Shown here: positions 9,629 to 17,415 of the stretch, piece after piece
Layout of the letters: the number at the start of each line of letters is the position of its first letter
Position numbering within the stretch: the first letter of the stretch is position 1
From: Methylomonas sp. MK1
GTDB taxonomy: Bacteria > Pseudomonadota > Gammaproteobacteria > Methylococcales > Methylomonadaceae
Assembly (NCBI RefSeq): GCF_000365425.1
Contig: NZ_AQOV01000001.1
Coordinates: 2,728,001 to 2,792,000 of the forward strand
Reading direction: 5' to 3'
Length of the DNA: 64,000 nucleotides
Program-made: the position numbers and the translations under genes
The notes under the pieces: model-generated
Database searches by the model: none
Seen by the model: the letters and a program-made list of their open reading frames with translations, nothing else
What the model was told of the DNA's origin: nothing

Positions 9629-10072
9629 ATGAACGATAAAAATATTTGTGATGAGCCGTGTCCAATCGCGCGTTGCCTGACTTTCCTCGGCGATGAATGG
9701 AGCTTATTAATCCTACGAGACGCCCATTTCGGTTTAACCCGATTCGATCAATTTCGGAAAAGTCTCGGCATCGCACCGACGATGCTGACCCGGCGCTTGG
9801 CGACGCTGACGGAGGAAGGCATGTTGGAAAAACGGCTGTATTCGGAGCGGCCGCCGCGTGAGGAGTATGTGTTGACCGCCGCCGGCCGCGATTTCCTGCC
9901 GGTGCTGATCATGATAGGCGCCTGGGGTCGCCAATACCGTAGCGGCGGCAAGCTGGTATATATCGAGGACGCCGAAACCGGGCAGGAAATTAAACCGGTG
10001 GCCATCGACGAGGTCACGGGCGCAAAGATCGGTTCTCGGCCGATACGCTTTGTGCTGCCGGAAAATGGCTAA
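9629..10072 (+). CDS. HxlR-family winged-helix transcriptional regulator
   Basis: A 147-residue regulator with the HxlR start CPIARCLTFLGDEWSLLILRD, the recognition region SLGIAPTMLTRRLATLTEEGM and the wing YSERPPREEYVLTAAG. Cys7, Cys11 and Cys16 lie at the N-terminus; in some relatives (HypR, YodB) an N-terminal Cys senses quinones or hypochlorite, so redox sensing is possible here. It is divergent from the SDR gene with a symmetrical repeat between. Despite the family name there is no positional link to the hps-phi genes 46 kb away. Confidence 0.9.
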   Translation: MNDKNICDEPCPIARCLTFLGDEWSLLILRDAHFGLTRFDQFRKSLGIAPTMLTRRLATLTEEGMLEKRLYSERPPREEYVLTAAGRDFLPVLIMIGAWGRQYRSGGKLVYIEDAETGQEIKPVAIDEVTGAKIGSRPIRFVLPENG

Positions 10073-10164
10073 TTTTTGGCCGATTTTTCAGTATTGGCTG
10101 GCTATGTCTAACATTTCTAAGAGACATGTCGCCGATTTTTAGAGAGGCATAAACAAAGTTCCGC

Positions 10165-10890
10165 ATGATTACGTTGTATCAATTTCCCAGAGCCTGGAGC
10201 ATTCCCAATCCGGGCCAGTTTTGCGTAAAGCTGGAAACGTATCTGCGCATGGTCGGCATCGAATATCGAATCGCCGAAACCCTGCCGCTTTATGCGCCCT
10301 TGGGCAAGCTACCTTTCATAGAAGACAACGGCTATAAACTTGCCGATAGCCGGATGATTATCCGCTATCTGCAACAACATTATGGCGATAGCCTGGATGC
10401 GCATCTGTCAGCCGAGCAAAACGCCCTGGCCCTGGCTTGGCAACGCTTATTGGAAGAACATTTGTATTGGGTATGCATGTATAGCCGTTGGCAATACGGA
10501 GCGGAGAACTGGCAAATCAATAAGCAGGCGATCTTCCAAGGCCTGCCGCAACCCATGGCGGACATGGTAGCCGCGATCTATAGGCTGCGGATTCGCGGAC
10601 AGATACGCGGCCATGGGATTGGCCGGCTAGCCGCCGCCGACATTTTCGAATTGGGCAAGCACGATGTGGCGGCTCTTTCCGCCGCGCTTGACGGCAAGAC
10701 GTTTTTGTTGGGAAACCGGCCCAGCAGTATCGATGCCTCGGCCTTCGGCGTATTGATCAATCTATTGGCCTGTCCAGTCAGCTCGCCGGTTAAGGACTAT
10801 GCCTTAACGCAATCTTCGTTAGTCGATTATTGCCGGCACATCCAGACTCGCTATTTTCCCGAGCTGGGCGAACCGAAGTTTGGCGAATGA
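10165..10890 (+). CDS. Glutathione S-transferase family protein (Fax/metaxin-like)
   Basis: A 241-residue protein with an N-terminal thioredoxin-like domain (ITLYQFPRAWSIPNPGQFCV, then LGKLPFIEDNG and the ADSRMIIRYL helix) and an all-helical C-terminal domain ending in FLLGNRPSSIDASAFGVL. This arrangement matches the bacterial relatives of failed-axon-connections/metaxin GSTs. The catalytic residue is not obvious. It lies downstream of the HxlR gene on the same strand. Its last 40 bases overlap the end of the convergent lysR gene. Confidence 0.82.
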   Translation: MITLYQFPRAWSIPNPGQFCVKLETYLRMVGIEYRIAETLPLYAPLGKLPFIEDNGYKLADSRMIIRYLQQHYGDSLDAHLSAEQNALALAWQRLLEEHLYWVCMYSRWQYGAENWQINKQAIFQGLPQPMADMVAAIYRLRIRGQIRGHGIGRLAAADIFELGKHDVAALSAALDGKTFLLGNRPSSIDASAFGVLINLLACPVSSPVKDYALTQSSLVDYCRHIQTRYFPELGEPKFGE

Positions 10891-11807
10891 TGGTCCAGCG
10901 CGGCGCAAGCGGCGCGAATTTCATCGCGTAGCCAACGATTGGCAAGATCCTGGTCTTGTAGCGGATGCCAGACCATGACCGTGTCGTAATGCGGCAAATC
11001 TAACGGCAAGGGCACCAATTGTAGCGGCAAGTTCCGGGCGAATTGCTCGGCAGTGCGTTTAGGAAAAGCCATGACCATATCCGTTTGCGCCACGATCAAC
11101 AACGCGGACAGAAAATGCGACACAGTCAGCGCCACACGCCGCTCGCGACCGTGTTCCGCTAACCAGGCGTCTACTTGCCCCGTGCTGGCCCCGGTTCTGG
11201 ATACCAGAATATGCGGCAGATCTATATAGTCTTCCAGCGCTAATGCCGCAGTGACCCGGGGGTGACCAATGCGAGCCATGCAGACCATGAAATCGTCGAA
11301 CAAGCGTTCGGAATTTAGATGCTTGGGCGCATTCAGCATCACGTCAAAACCCAGTATCAGGTCTATATCGCCTTGCTCCAGTGCATTGAAAGGAAAACGG
11401 CTGCTGGTGCGTTTGAAGTGGATATCCACGCCCGGTGCTTGTCTGGCAATACGCGGCGCCAGTATGGGCAACAACAAGGCTTCCACGTAATCCGTCGCCG
11501 CAATATTAAAGGCGCGCCGGCAAGTGGCGGGATCGAACGGCGCCGGCGCGCGAATCAAACTTTCCACCTCTTTAAGTACCGCCGCCACGGGTTCCACCAA
11601 AGACAGGGCCCGCAGCGTCGGCGTCATGCCCGCCGGAGTTTTTACCAACAACGGGTCTTCCAATTGTTGCCGCAAACGCTGTAGTACGTGGCTCATCGCC
11701 GATTGGCTAATAAACATTTTTTCCGCCGCCCGCGACACATTGCGTTCCTTCATCAGCAGATCGAAGGCGATCAATAGATTCATATCAAACGTTTTTAAGT
11801 TGGCCAT
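10851..11807 (-). CDS. LysR-family transcriptional regulator
   Basis: A 318-residue LysR protein: a winged helix-turn-helix at residues 8-66 (FDLLMKERNVSRAAEKMFIS, then QSAMSHVLQRLRQQLEDPLL), a linker helix and a PBP2-type effector domain from about residue 95. The start MANLKTFDMNLL resembles the NodD/PcpR/LinR branch. It is convergent with the GST gene, overlapping it by 40 bases, and about 430 bases of gene-free DNA separate it from the divergent tautomerase gene, which could be a target. The effector is unknown. Confidence 0.92.
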   Translation of the reverse strand: MANLKTFDMNLLIAFDLLMKERNVSRAAEKMFISQSAMSHVLQRLRQQLEDPLLVKTPAGMTPTLRALSLVEPVAAVLKEVESLIRAPAPFDPATCRRAFNIAATDYVEALLLPILAPRIARQAPGVDIHFKRTSSRFPFNALEQGDIDLILGFDVMLNAPKHLNSERLFDDFMVCMARIGHPRVTAALALEDYIDLPHILVSRTGASTGQVDAWLAEHGRERRVALTVSHFLSALLIVAQTDMVMAFPKRTAEQFARNLPLQLVPLPLDLPHYDTVMVWHPLQDQDLANRWLRDEIRAACAALDHHSPNFGSPSSGK

Positions 11808-12238
11808 GGCTGGGATTCCAAAATGTAAACGCGGGTTATGTTATCGAAAATACCTGGGGTGTTTGGCATCAAATATTTTCATAGGCGCATGAATAGAAAG
11901 CATTTTACCGTTTGCCTTCTCAGGCATAGATTTATCCCCGACGCAGCCGCCGACGTTTAGTTTCTACCCAAGGAACCTGCATCAGTTTCCCCCCAAGGAA
12001 CTTGCAAGTTAACGTGGCTGCGGCGTCGCCTCGCGCTCTATCGTGCAGTAAGCGTCTGATATTGCCGGGCGGTATTTGGCAAACGCATTTGCCAATCATG
12101 ATGTTGAGACGATGGGCGAAGAGATGGCGCTAGCAAAACATTGGCGATCAGCGTCGGGTTTTGCCGGAACGCCAATTCAGAAAAACAAGGTGGTCAGTAA
12201 GATCGCCAAAACTTAATTTCAAATACAGGAGAATCATC
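11808..12238. other. 431-bp gene-free region with a short tandem repeat
   Basis: I see no credible gene between lysR and the tautomerase. The region presumably holds both divergent promoters. A 25-base-period duplication sits at 11959-12006, flanked by an imperfect inverted pair, GACGCAGCCGCCGACGTT (11940-11957) and AACGTGGCTGCGGCGTC (about 12010-12026). Confidence 0.5.
11959..12006. repeat. Two-copy 23-base direct repeat, period 25
   Basis: Copies at 11959-11981 and 11984-12006 differ at three positions and share the core CCAAGGAAC-TGCA. With only two copies and no spacers this is not a CRISPR array. It could be a tandem regulator site for the divergent LysR protein or the scar of a duplication. 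Confidence 0.55.
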
Positions 12239-12718
12239 ATGCCTTTGTGGAAAGTCTATCATCCCAGCGCAGCCTTCAGCGCGGACGACAAACAAGAGCT
12301 GGCTGAACGCATCGTAAACATATATGCGGCTGTACCAATCCCAAGATTTTACGCGGTAGTCATTTTCGAAGGAGTGATTAAAGGCAATTGTTTCGTCGGT
12401 GGTGTGCGGAATGACAAGTTTATTCGCTTCAAGGTCGACCAAATCGCTCGAACGCTACCGGGTCCCATCATACGAGAATGGTGGATGCGAACGCTTGACG
12501 AAGTCATTGCACCCTTTGTTAAAGAACGCGGTTTCGATTGGGAAATTTCGATTGACGAAACCCCATTTGATCTTTGGTCACTACAGGGCGAATTGCCTCC
12601 GCCCTTCGAATCGATAGCGGAAAAGCGCTGGGTTGAAGAAAACAAGGCCAGCCCTTACACGTACCAAGAAAAACTACCCTCAGGTCACTTTTTATTGACC
12701 CCAGGCGTAACGGGTTGA
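12239..12718 (+). CDS. Tautomerase-superfamily protein (cis-CaaD-like)
   Basis: A 159-residue protein starting M-P-L-W-K-V. The residue after Met is Pro, the catalytic N-terminal base of tautomerase enzymes once Met is removed, which together with AGGAG before the ATG at 12239 decides this start over one 26 codons upstream. The length and the RTLPGPIIREWWMRTLDEVI region match the larger tautomerases related to cis-3-chloroacrylic acid dehalogenase. The natural substrate is unknown. It is transcribed divergently from a lysR gene. Confidence 0.78.
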   Translation: MPLWKVYHPSAAFSADDKQELAERIVNIYAAVPIPRFYAVVIFEGVIKGNCFVGGVRNDKFIRFKVDQIARTLPGPIIREWWMRTLDEVIAPFVKERGFDWEISIDETPFDLWSLQGELPPPFESIAEKRWVEENKASPYTYQEKLPSGHFLLTPGVTG

Positions 12719-12734
12719 TTGATGATTAACCCGT
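12710..12734. terminator. Weak hairpin at the end of the tautomerase gene
   Basis: ACGGGTT and AACCCGT form a 7-bp stem with an 11-base loop straddling the tautomerase stop codon. There is no T-run. Read it as a possible 3'-end structure between two convergent genes. Confidence 0.28.
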
Positions 12735-12820
12735 GATAAATAGGGCTGGGTAAATAATTCCAAAGGGGGCTGGGGCGCTTAGACATATATTATCGGCCGC
12801 ACAGAGAACCCAGAGGACAT

Positions 12821-14152
12821 TTACTCGCCCGCAATCGCCATCCGCTCCAGCAAGATCGAACCAACCCGGATATTGCCGCGCAAATCCACATCGTTGCCGA
12901 TGGCGACGATATTGCGCAGCATGGACTTTAAATTGCCGGCGATTGTAATCTCTTGCACCGGATACTGGACTACGCCGTTTTCCACCCAAAAGCCGGAAGC
13001 GCCGCGCGAATAATCGCCGGTCACGCGATTTACGCCCTGCCCCATCAATTCGGTCACCAACAAACCGGTATCCAGCAATTTCAGCATGCCGGCAAAATCC
13101 TGACTGCCGGGCTCGACGGTCAGATTGTGCACCCCGCCGGCATTGCCGGTGGTTTGCATGCCCAACTTACGGGCCGAGTAGGTGCTGAGCACGTACGATC
13201 TTAAAATACCGTCGCTGACAATATCTCTGGCCCTGGTCGCGACACCTTCGGAGTCGTAACTGGCACTGCCCAGCGCACCGCGCAGGAACGGTTGCTCATG
13301 AATCCGCACGAAGTCCGGCAAGATTTGCGTATCCAGCGTATCGAGCAAAAACGAGGATTTGCGATATAAACTGCCGCCGCTGATCGCACCGATCAACGCG
13401 CCGATCAAACCGGACGCCATTTCCGACGCGAATAATACCGGACATTGCCGTGTACTGAGACTACGCGCATTGAGGCGGGCTATGGTGCGTTGCGCGGTTT
13501 TTTCGCCGACTTGTCTAGCCGATTCCAGACCGTTCGCATTGCGGGCCACGCTATACCAATAATCGCGCTGCATCGCATCGCCGCTGCCGGCCAGCACCGA
13601 ACAGCTCAAAGAATGCCTGCTTGACTGGTAACCTTGTAAAAAGCCCAGCGAATTACCGAATACCCGCGTACCTTGATGCGTATTGACCGAAGCACCTTCG
13701 GAATTGCTAATCGCCTTATCGTAGCCGCGCGCGATATTTTCGCATTCGATGGCGATGTTTATGGCTTGTTCGGCGTTAATACCCCAAGGATGATTCAAGT
13801 CCAGATCCGGAAACTCGGTTGCCAATAATTCGGCATCGGGCAAGCCGGAATAGGCGTCGTCGCTGGCGTAACGGGCGATACTACAGGCGGCCTTGACGGT
13901 TTCTTTCAATGAATCAGAAGAGATATCGTTGGTACTGGCCGAGCCCTTTTTCTGGCCGAAATAGACGGTAACCCCTATACCTTGGTCGCAGTGATATTCT
14001 ACGGTTTCCACTTCACCCAGACGTGCCGACACGGACAAACCGTTATCAACGCTGAACGCCGCTTCGGCGCCGCTTGCGCCTTGTTGTTTGGCTTCGTCCA
14101 ATAATTGCTGAACGACATTTTTTAAGCGATTAATTTCTTCCTGATTTTGCAC
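12821..14152 (-). CDS. pmbA: Metalloprotease TldE/PmbA
   Basis: A 443-residue TldE subunit of the TldD/TldE heterodimeric peptidase, which trims unfolded peptides and leader sequences (microcin B17 and CcdA in E. coli). Typical features are the early SARLGEVETVEYHCDQGIGV region, FASEMASGLIGALIGAISGG and the C-terminal TGDYSRGASGFWVENG. TldE itself lacks the metal site; its partner TldD is encoded 57 bases upstream on the same strand, so they form an operon tldD-tldE. The length is normal. Confidence 0.95.
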   Translation of the reverse strand: MQNQEEINRLKNVVQQLLDEAKQQGASGAEAAFSVDNGLSVSARLGEVETVEYHCDQGIGVTVYFGQKKGSASTNDISSDSLKETVKAACSIARYASDDAYSGLPDAELLATEFPDLDLNHPWGINAEQAINIAIECENIARGYDKAISNSEGASVNTHQGTRVFGNSLGFLQGYQSSRHSLSCSVLAGSGDAMQRDYWYSVARNANGLESARQVGEKTAQRTIARLNARSLSTRQCPVLFASEMASGLIGALIGAISGGSLYRKSSFLLDTLDTQILPDFVRIHEQPFLRGALGSASYDSEGVATRARDIVSDGILRSYVLSTYSARKLGMQTTGNAGGVHNLTVEPGSQDFAGMLKLLDTGLLVTELMGQGVNRVTGDYSRGASGFWVENGVVQYPVQEITIAGNLKSMLRNIVAIGNDVDLRGNIRVGSILLERMAIAGE

Positions 14153-14209
14153 GGTAAGTCTCTTAGAATTCGATTACTTGTGTGGGCCGCAACATAACGG
14201 CCCGAGGCA

Positions 14210-15649
14210 TTAAACGCTAGTGCCGCCGACGGTCAAGCCGTCGATTTTCAAGGTGGGCTGACCGACGCCGACCGGCACACTTTGCCCATCCTTGCCGCAG
14301 GTGCCGACGCCGCTATCCAGGGCCATGTCGTTGCCGACCATCGATACTTTCGTCAATACGTCGGGACCGTTACCGATCAGCGTCGCACCTTTTACCGGCC
14401 GGGTAATTTGGCCGTTTTCGATCAAATAGGCTTCGCTGGTGGAAAACACAAATTTGCCGGAGGTAATATCCACCTGCCCGCCACCGAAGTTACGCGCATA
14501 CAAACCTTTTTTGACCGAGCGGATAATCTCCTCCGGATCGCTGCTGCCGGGCAACATGTAGGTATTGGTCATGCGCGGCATCGGCAAATGCGCATACGAT
14601 TCGCGGCGGCCATTGCCGGTGGGTTTCACGCCCATCAAGCGGGCATTGAGCTTGTCCTGCATATAGCCTTTCAAAATGCCTTTTTCAATCAATACGGTGT
14701 TTTCGGTGGGCGTGCCCTCGTCGTCGATATTCAAGGAACCGCGCCGTCCAACCAAGGTGCCGTCGTCGACTACGGTGCATAAATCCGACGCCACCCGCTC
14801 GCCGACCCGACCGCTAAATGCGGAAGTGCCCTTGCGGTTGAAGTCGCCTTCCAAGCCGTGACCAATGGCTTCGTGCAGCAAAATCCCCGGCCACCCCGGA
14901 CCCAACACCACGGTCATATTACCGGCCGGCGCTTCCTGGGCCTGTAGATTAACCTGAGCCAAACGCACCGCTTCGCGGCCGTATTCAAAAGCTCGGTCGT
15001 TGTCCAGAAAGAAACTGTAATCGCTGCGCCCGCCGCCGCCCATGCTACCCTGCTCGCGCCGGCCATTTTCGACCATGATGACCGTCACGTTCATCCGCAC
15101 CAAGGGCCGCACATCCGCAGCCAGAGAACCATCCTGATTGGCAATCAAGACACTGTCGTAAGCCGCAATCAGGCTGACCATCACTTCTTCGATGCGGCTG
15201 TCCAGCTTGCGAGTTTCGCTGTCGACGCGCTTCAGTAAATCGATTTTTTCCTGATCGTCCAGGGACTTTAAAGGATTGAGCGGCTGGTACAGCTGCGGCC
15301 AGCTCTTGGCGACTTCGATCTGGCGCTGCGCCTGCTGTCCTTGCCTGACAATGGCTTTTACATTGTTAGCGGCTTCCAGCAAAATCGGCAATTCGATGCG
15401 GTCACTGTAAGCAAAGCCGGTTTTGTCGCCGCTGACGACGCGCACACCGGCACCGTGCTCTATGGAATGACTACCTTCCTTGATAATCCCGCCTTCCATG
15501 GACCAGGATTCGAAATGGCTGGACTGAAAATAAATGTCCGCCGCATCGACCGGCACGCTGAGCAGCGCGGCCATCACTCGATCTATATCCTGGGTTTGCA
15601 AGCCATTGACGGCAAGAATGGATTGGGTAACTTGTTCTAGTAATGGCAT
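14210..15649 (-). CDS. tldD: Metalloprotease TldD
   Basis: The catalytic subunit of TldD/TldE, 479 residues. The zinc-binding HEAIGH motif with the following [12 protein letters not shown] is clear near the middle. The N-terminal domain has the [20 protein letters not shown] region and the C-terminal domain [20 protein letters not shown] and the end [16 protein letters not shown]. It works with TldE encoded directly downstream. In this organism, which makes the RiPP-derived cofactor PQQ, any role in peptide processing is speculative. Confidence 0.96.
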   Translation of the reverse strand: MPLLEQVTQSILAVNGLQTQDIDRVMAALLSVPVDAADIYFQSSHFESWSMEGGIIKEGSHSIEHGAGVRVVSGDKTGFAYSDRIELPILLEAANNVKAIVRQGQQAQRQIEVAKSWPQLYQPLNPLKSLDDQEKIDLLKRVDSETRKLDSRIEEVMVSLIAAYDSVLIANQDGSLAADVRPLVRMNVTVIMVENGRREQGSMGGGGRSDYSFFLDNDRAFEYGREAVRLAQVNLQAQEAPAGNMTVVLGPGWPGILLHEAIGHGLEGDFNRKGTSAFSGRVGERVASDLCTVVDDGTLVGRRGSLNIDDEGTPTENTVLIEKGILKGYMQDKLNARLMGVKPTGNGRRESYAHLPMPRMTNTYMLPGSSDPEEIIRSVKKGLYARNFGGGQVDITSGKFVFSTSEAYLIENGQITRPVKGATLIGNGPDVLTKVSMVGNDMALDSGVGTCGKDGQSVPVGVGQPTLKIDGLTVGGTSV

Positions 15650-15692
15650 AAGAAAATTAAAAATAAAACGGTTTCGTCAAGGATGCGCACAA

Positions 15693-16157
15693 TCACATCA
15701 CGAAAAATGAAGCGATATAAGCAACGGCCACGGCAGTGACGGCAAGAGTCACCTTATCCCTTATGGTAAGTGACAACCAATACAACTCTAACTCGGTTTT
15801 CCGCCGCACCCAGGTATTCAGCACCATTTGTTTAAAAGATGCCCAAAGCCGGGGTACTAATTTTGAGAGTCGATAAAAACCAAACCAGGCGATGGTGACC
15901 AATATATAGAACGTCACCACCTGGCTACCGTGGCGGTCGGATTCGAATAGATACTCGATGATTTCACCGATATCCAAAACGTGGAATACCAGTTCTACCG
16001 CTTCTTCAATACCTAATTCGACATACTCGAAGGCCACGTGAAAACCTTCGAACACCAGATGCATCAATTCACCCAGCAGTTCCAGCGTCACATCGTACAT
16101 GACGATAGCGAGTACCACAAAACCGACGATGATCAAGTCGAGATTCTTTCTAATCAT
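15693..16157 (-). CDS. Unrecognised membrane protein with an acidic/His-patterned amphipathic helix
   Basis: A 154-residue protein I do not recognise by name. The start at 16157 follows TAAGGAA and lies 3 bases past the rlmJ stop. It has an N-terminal TM (about residues 8-20), then residues 22-72 in which Asp, Glu or His recurs every 3-4 positions (22, 26, 30, 33, 37, 40, 44, 47, 51, 55, 59, 62, 65, 68, 72), so one helical face is charged and the other strongly hydrophobic. SDRHGSQ leads into a second TM (79-95), a basic/aromatic stretch follows, and a third TM (135-153) ends the protein. Its position directly after rlmJ suggests co-transcription only. Confidence 0.75.
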   Translation of the reverse strand: MIRKNLDLIIVGFVVLAIVMYDVTLELLGELMHLVFEGFHVAFEYVELGIEEAVELVFHVLDIGEIIEYLFESDRHGSQVVTFYILVTIAWFGFYRLSKLVPRLWASFKQMVLNTWVRRKTELELYWLSLTIRDKVTLAVTAVAVAYIASFFVM

Positions 16158-16159
16158 GG

Positions 16160-17026
16160 CTAATTCCTTACCGCACTCACCGCTATCGACTCCGGCACCT
16201 GCCATTCGACTTTCCAAGACCCCTTACCGTCCGCCAAGGCTTGATTCAAGCAAGGTAGCAGGGCTTCCGCTTGACTATCCAACTGCCACGGCGGATTGAT
16301 GAACAACATGCCGGAACCGGTCATGCCGCGTCCCGGCCCGTCGTGGGCTATGCAGTGCTCGATCCGCAACTGGCGAGGCATGCCGGTTTGCGCCAATTGC
16401 CGCATAAAGTTTTCGGTCGCCGCGCGGTCGATGACCGGATACCACAGCACATAGACACCGGTAGCGAAGTGCTTGTATGCGGTTGTCAGAGCCGCTACGA
16501 TTTTTTTATATTCGTCTCGCATTTCATAACTGGGGTCAATCAAAATCAAACCGCGCTTTTGGATAGGCGGCAATTTCTTGCTCAAGGTTTGCAAGCCATC
16601 TTCCTTGGCGACACTCACCTGTTTGTCGCCGGCAAATAATTGCTGAAGGGCTTCGACATCGCTACTGTGCAATTCCGACAATACTAAGCGATCTTGCGCC
16701 CTGACCAAGCGTTTAACCAATTGCGGCGAGCCGGGATAGCGCACCAGTTGCTGACCGGTATTTTCCGCGCGCACCGCGGACAGATAATCTTTTAATTCCG
16801 GCGGCGCACTTTGAATATCCCAAAGCTTGGCTATGCCTTGCTGATATTCGCCGGTTTTTTGGGCAAATTCGGATTTAAAAGAATATTTACCGGCGCCGGC
16901 GTGGGTATCGATGTAAACAAAAGGCTTATCTTTCTGCTTTAGTGCGTTGATCGCCAGCGTCAGCAGACTGTGCTTTAACACATCGGCAAAATTGCCGGCG
17001 TGGAACCCGTGACGATAACTAAGCAT
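16160..17026 (-). CDS. rlmJ: 23S rRNA (adenine-2030-N6)-methyltransferase RlmJ
   Basis: A 288-residue SAM-dependent methyltransferase that modifies A2030 of 23S rRNA. The N-terminus MLSYRHGFHAGNFADVLKH is diagnostic of RlmJ, followed by YIDTHAGAGKYSF (SAM-binding motif I) and the catalytic DPSYE motif in LILIDPSYEMRDEY. The C-terminal VEWQVPE is normal. Length and start match the family. It sits between the DUF486/cca pair upstream and the patterned membrane protein downstream, all on the minus strand. Confidence 0.96.
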   Translation of the reverse strand: MLSYRHGFHAGNFADVLKHSLLTLAINALKQKDKPFVYIDTHAGAGKYSFKSEFAQKTGEYQQGIAKLWDIQSAPPELKDYLSAVRAENTGQQLVRYPGSPQLVKRLVRAQDRLVLSELHSSDVEALQQLFAGDKQVSVAKEDGLQTLSKKLPPIQKRGLILIDPSYEMRDEYKKIVAALTTAYKHFATGVYVLWYPVIDRAATENFMRQLAQTGMPRQLRIEHCIAHDGPGRGMTGSGMLFINPPWQLDSQAEALLPCLNQALADGKGSWKVEWQVPESIAVSAVRN

Positions 17027-17064
17027 GCTGTCTACCCATTTTTATTATTCCAATCCGTTCAAAT

Positions 17065-17415
17065 TCAGCTTAATTTGGCCCTGAACATAAAAAACACCGC
17101 ACCCAGCAAACATAAACCGGCCCAGAGATAATCCAGTTTCAGCGGTTCTTTCATGTAATAAACCGAGAAGGGTACGAATACGCTAAGCGCGATCACCTCC
17201 TGCATAATTTTCAACTGCGCCACACTGCACTGCGTGTAACCGATACGATTGGCCGGTACTTGTAACAAATATTCGAATAGAGCTATCCCCCAACTGACGA
17301 GTGCCGCCAACAACCAGGGTTTGTTATTCAGTTCCTTCAGGTGCGCGTACCAGGCAAAAGTCATAAAGACATTGCTGCAAATCAATAAGCCGGCGGAGAT
17401 CAGGATGGCATTCAT
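17065..17415 (-). CDS. DUF486 small membrane protein
   Basis: A 116-residue protein with four predicted TM helices, matching DUF486 family members, which are structurally like EmrE-type DMT proteins. Recognisable parts are the start ISAGLLICSNVFMTFAWYAH, the central EYLLQVPANRIGY and the late SVYYMKEPLKLDYLWAGLCL. No function is established. Its start overlaps the cca stop by 4 bases, so it is translationally coupled to tRNA processing, which may only be operon economy. Confidence 0.88.
   Translation of the reverse strand: MNAILISAGLLICSNVFMTFAWYAHLKELNNKPWLLAALVSWGIALFEYLLQVPANRIGYTQCSVAQLKIMQEVIALSVFVPFSVYYMKEPLKLDYLWAGLCLLGAVFFMFRAKLS

Noticed and set aside
9629..10072. HxlR regulator as the controller of hps-phi (by analogy with Bacillus hxlR)
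   Set aside because: The family name is the only link; the gene is 46 kb from hps-phi and clearly paired with a divergent SDR gene and its own operator-like repeat.
11959..12006. CRISPR-like repeat
   Set aside because: Only two imperfect copies, 2 bases apart, with no spacers and no cas genes.
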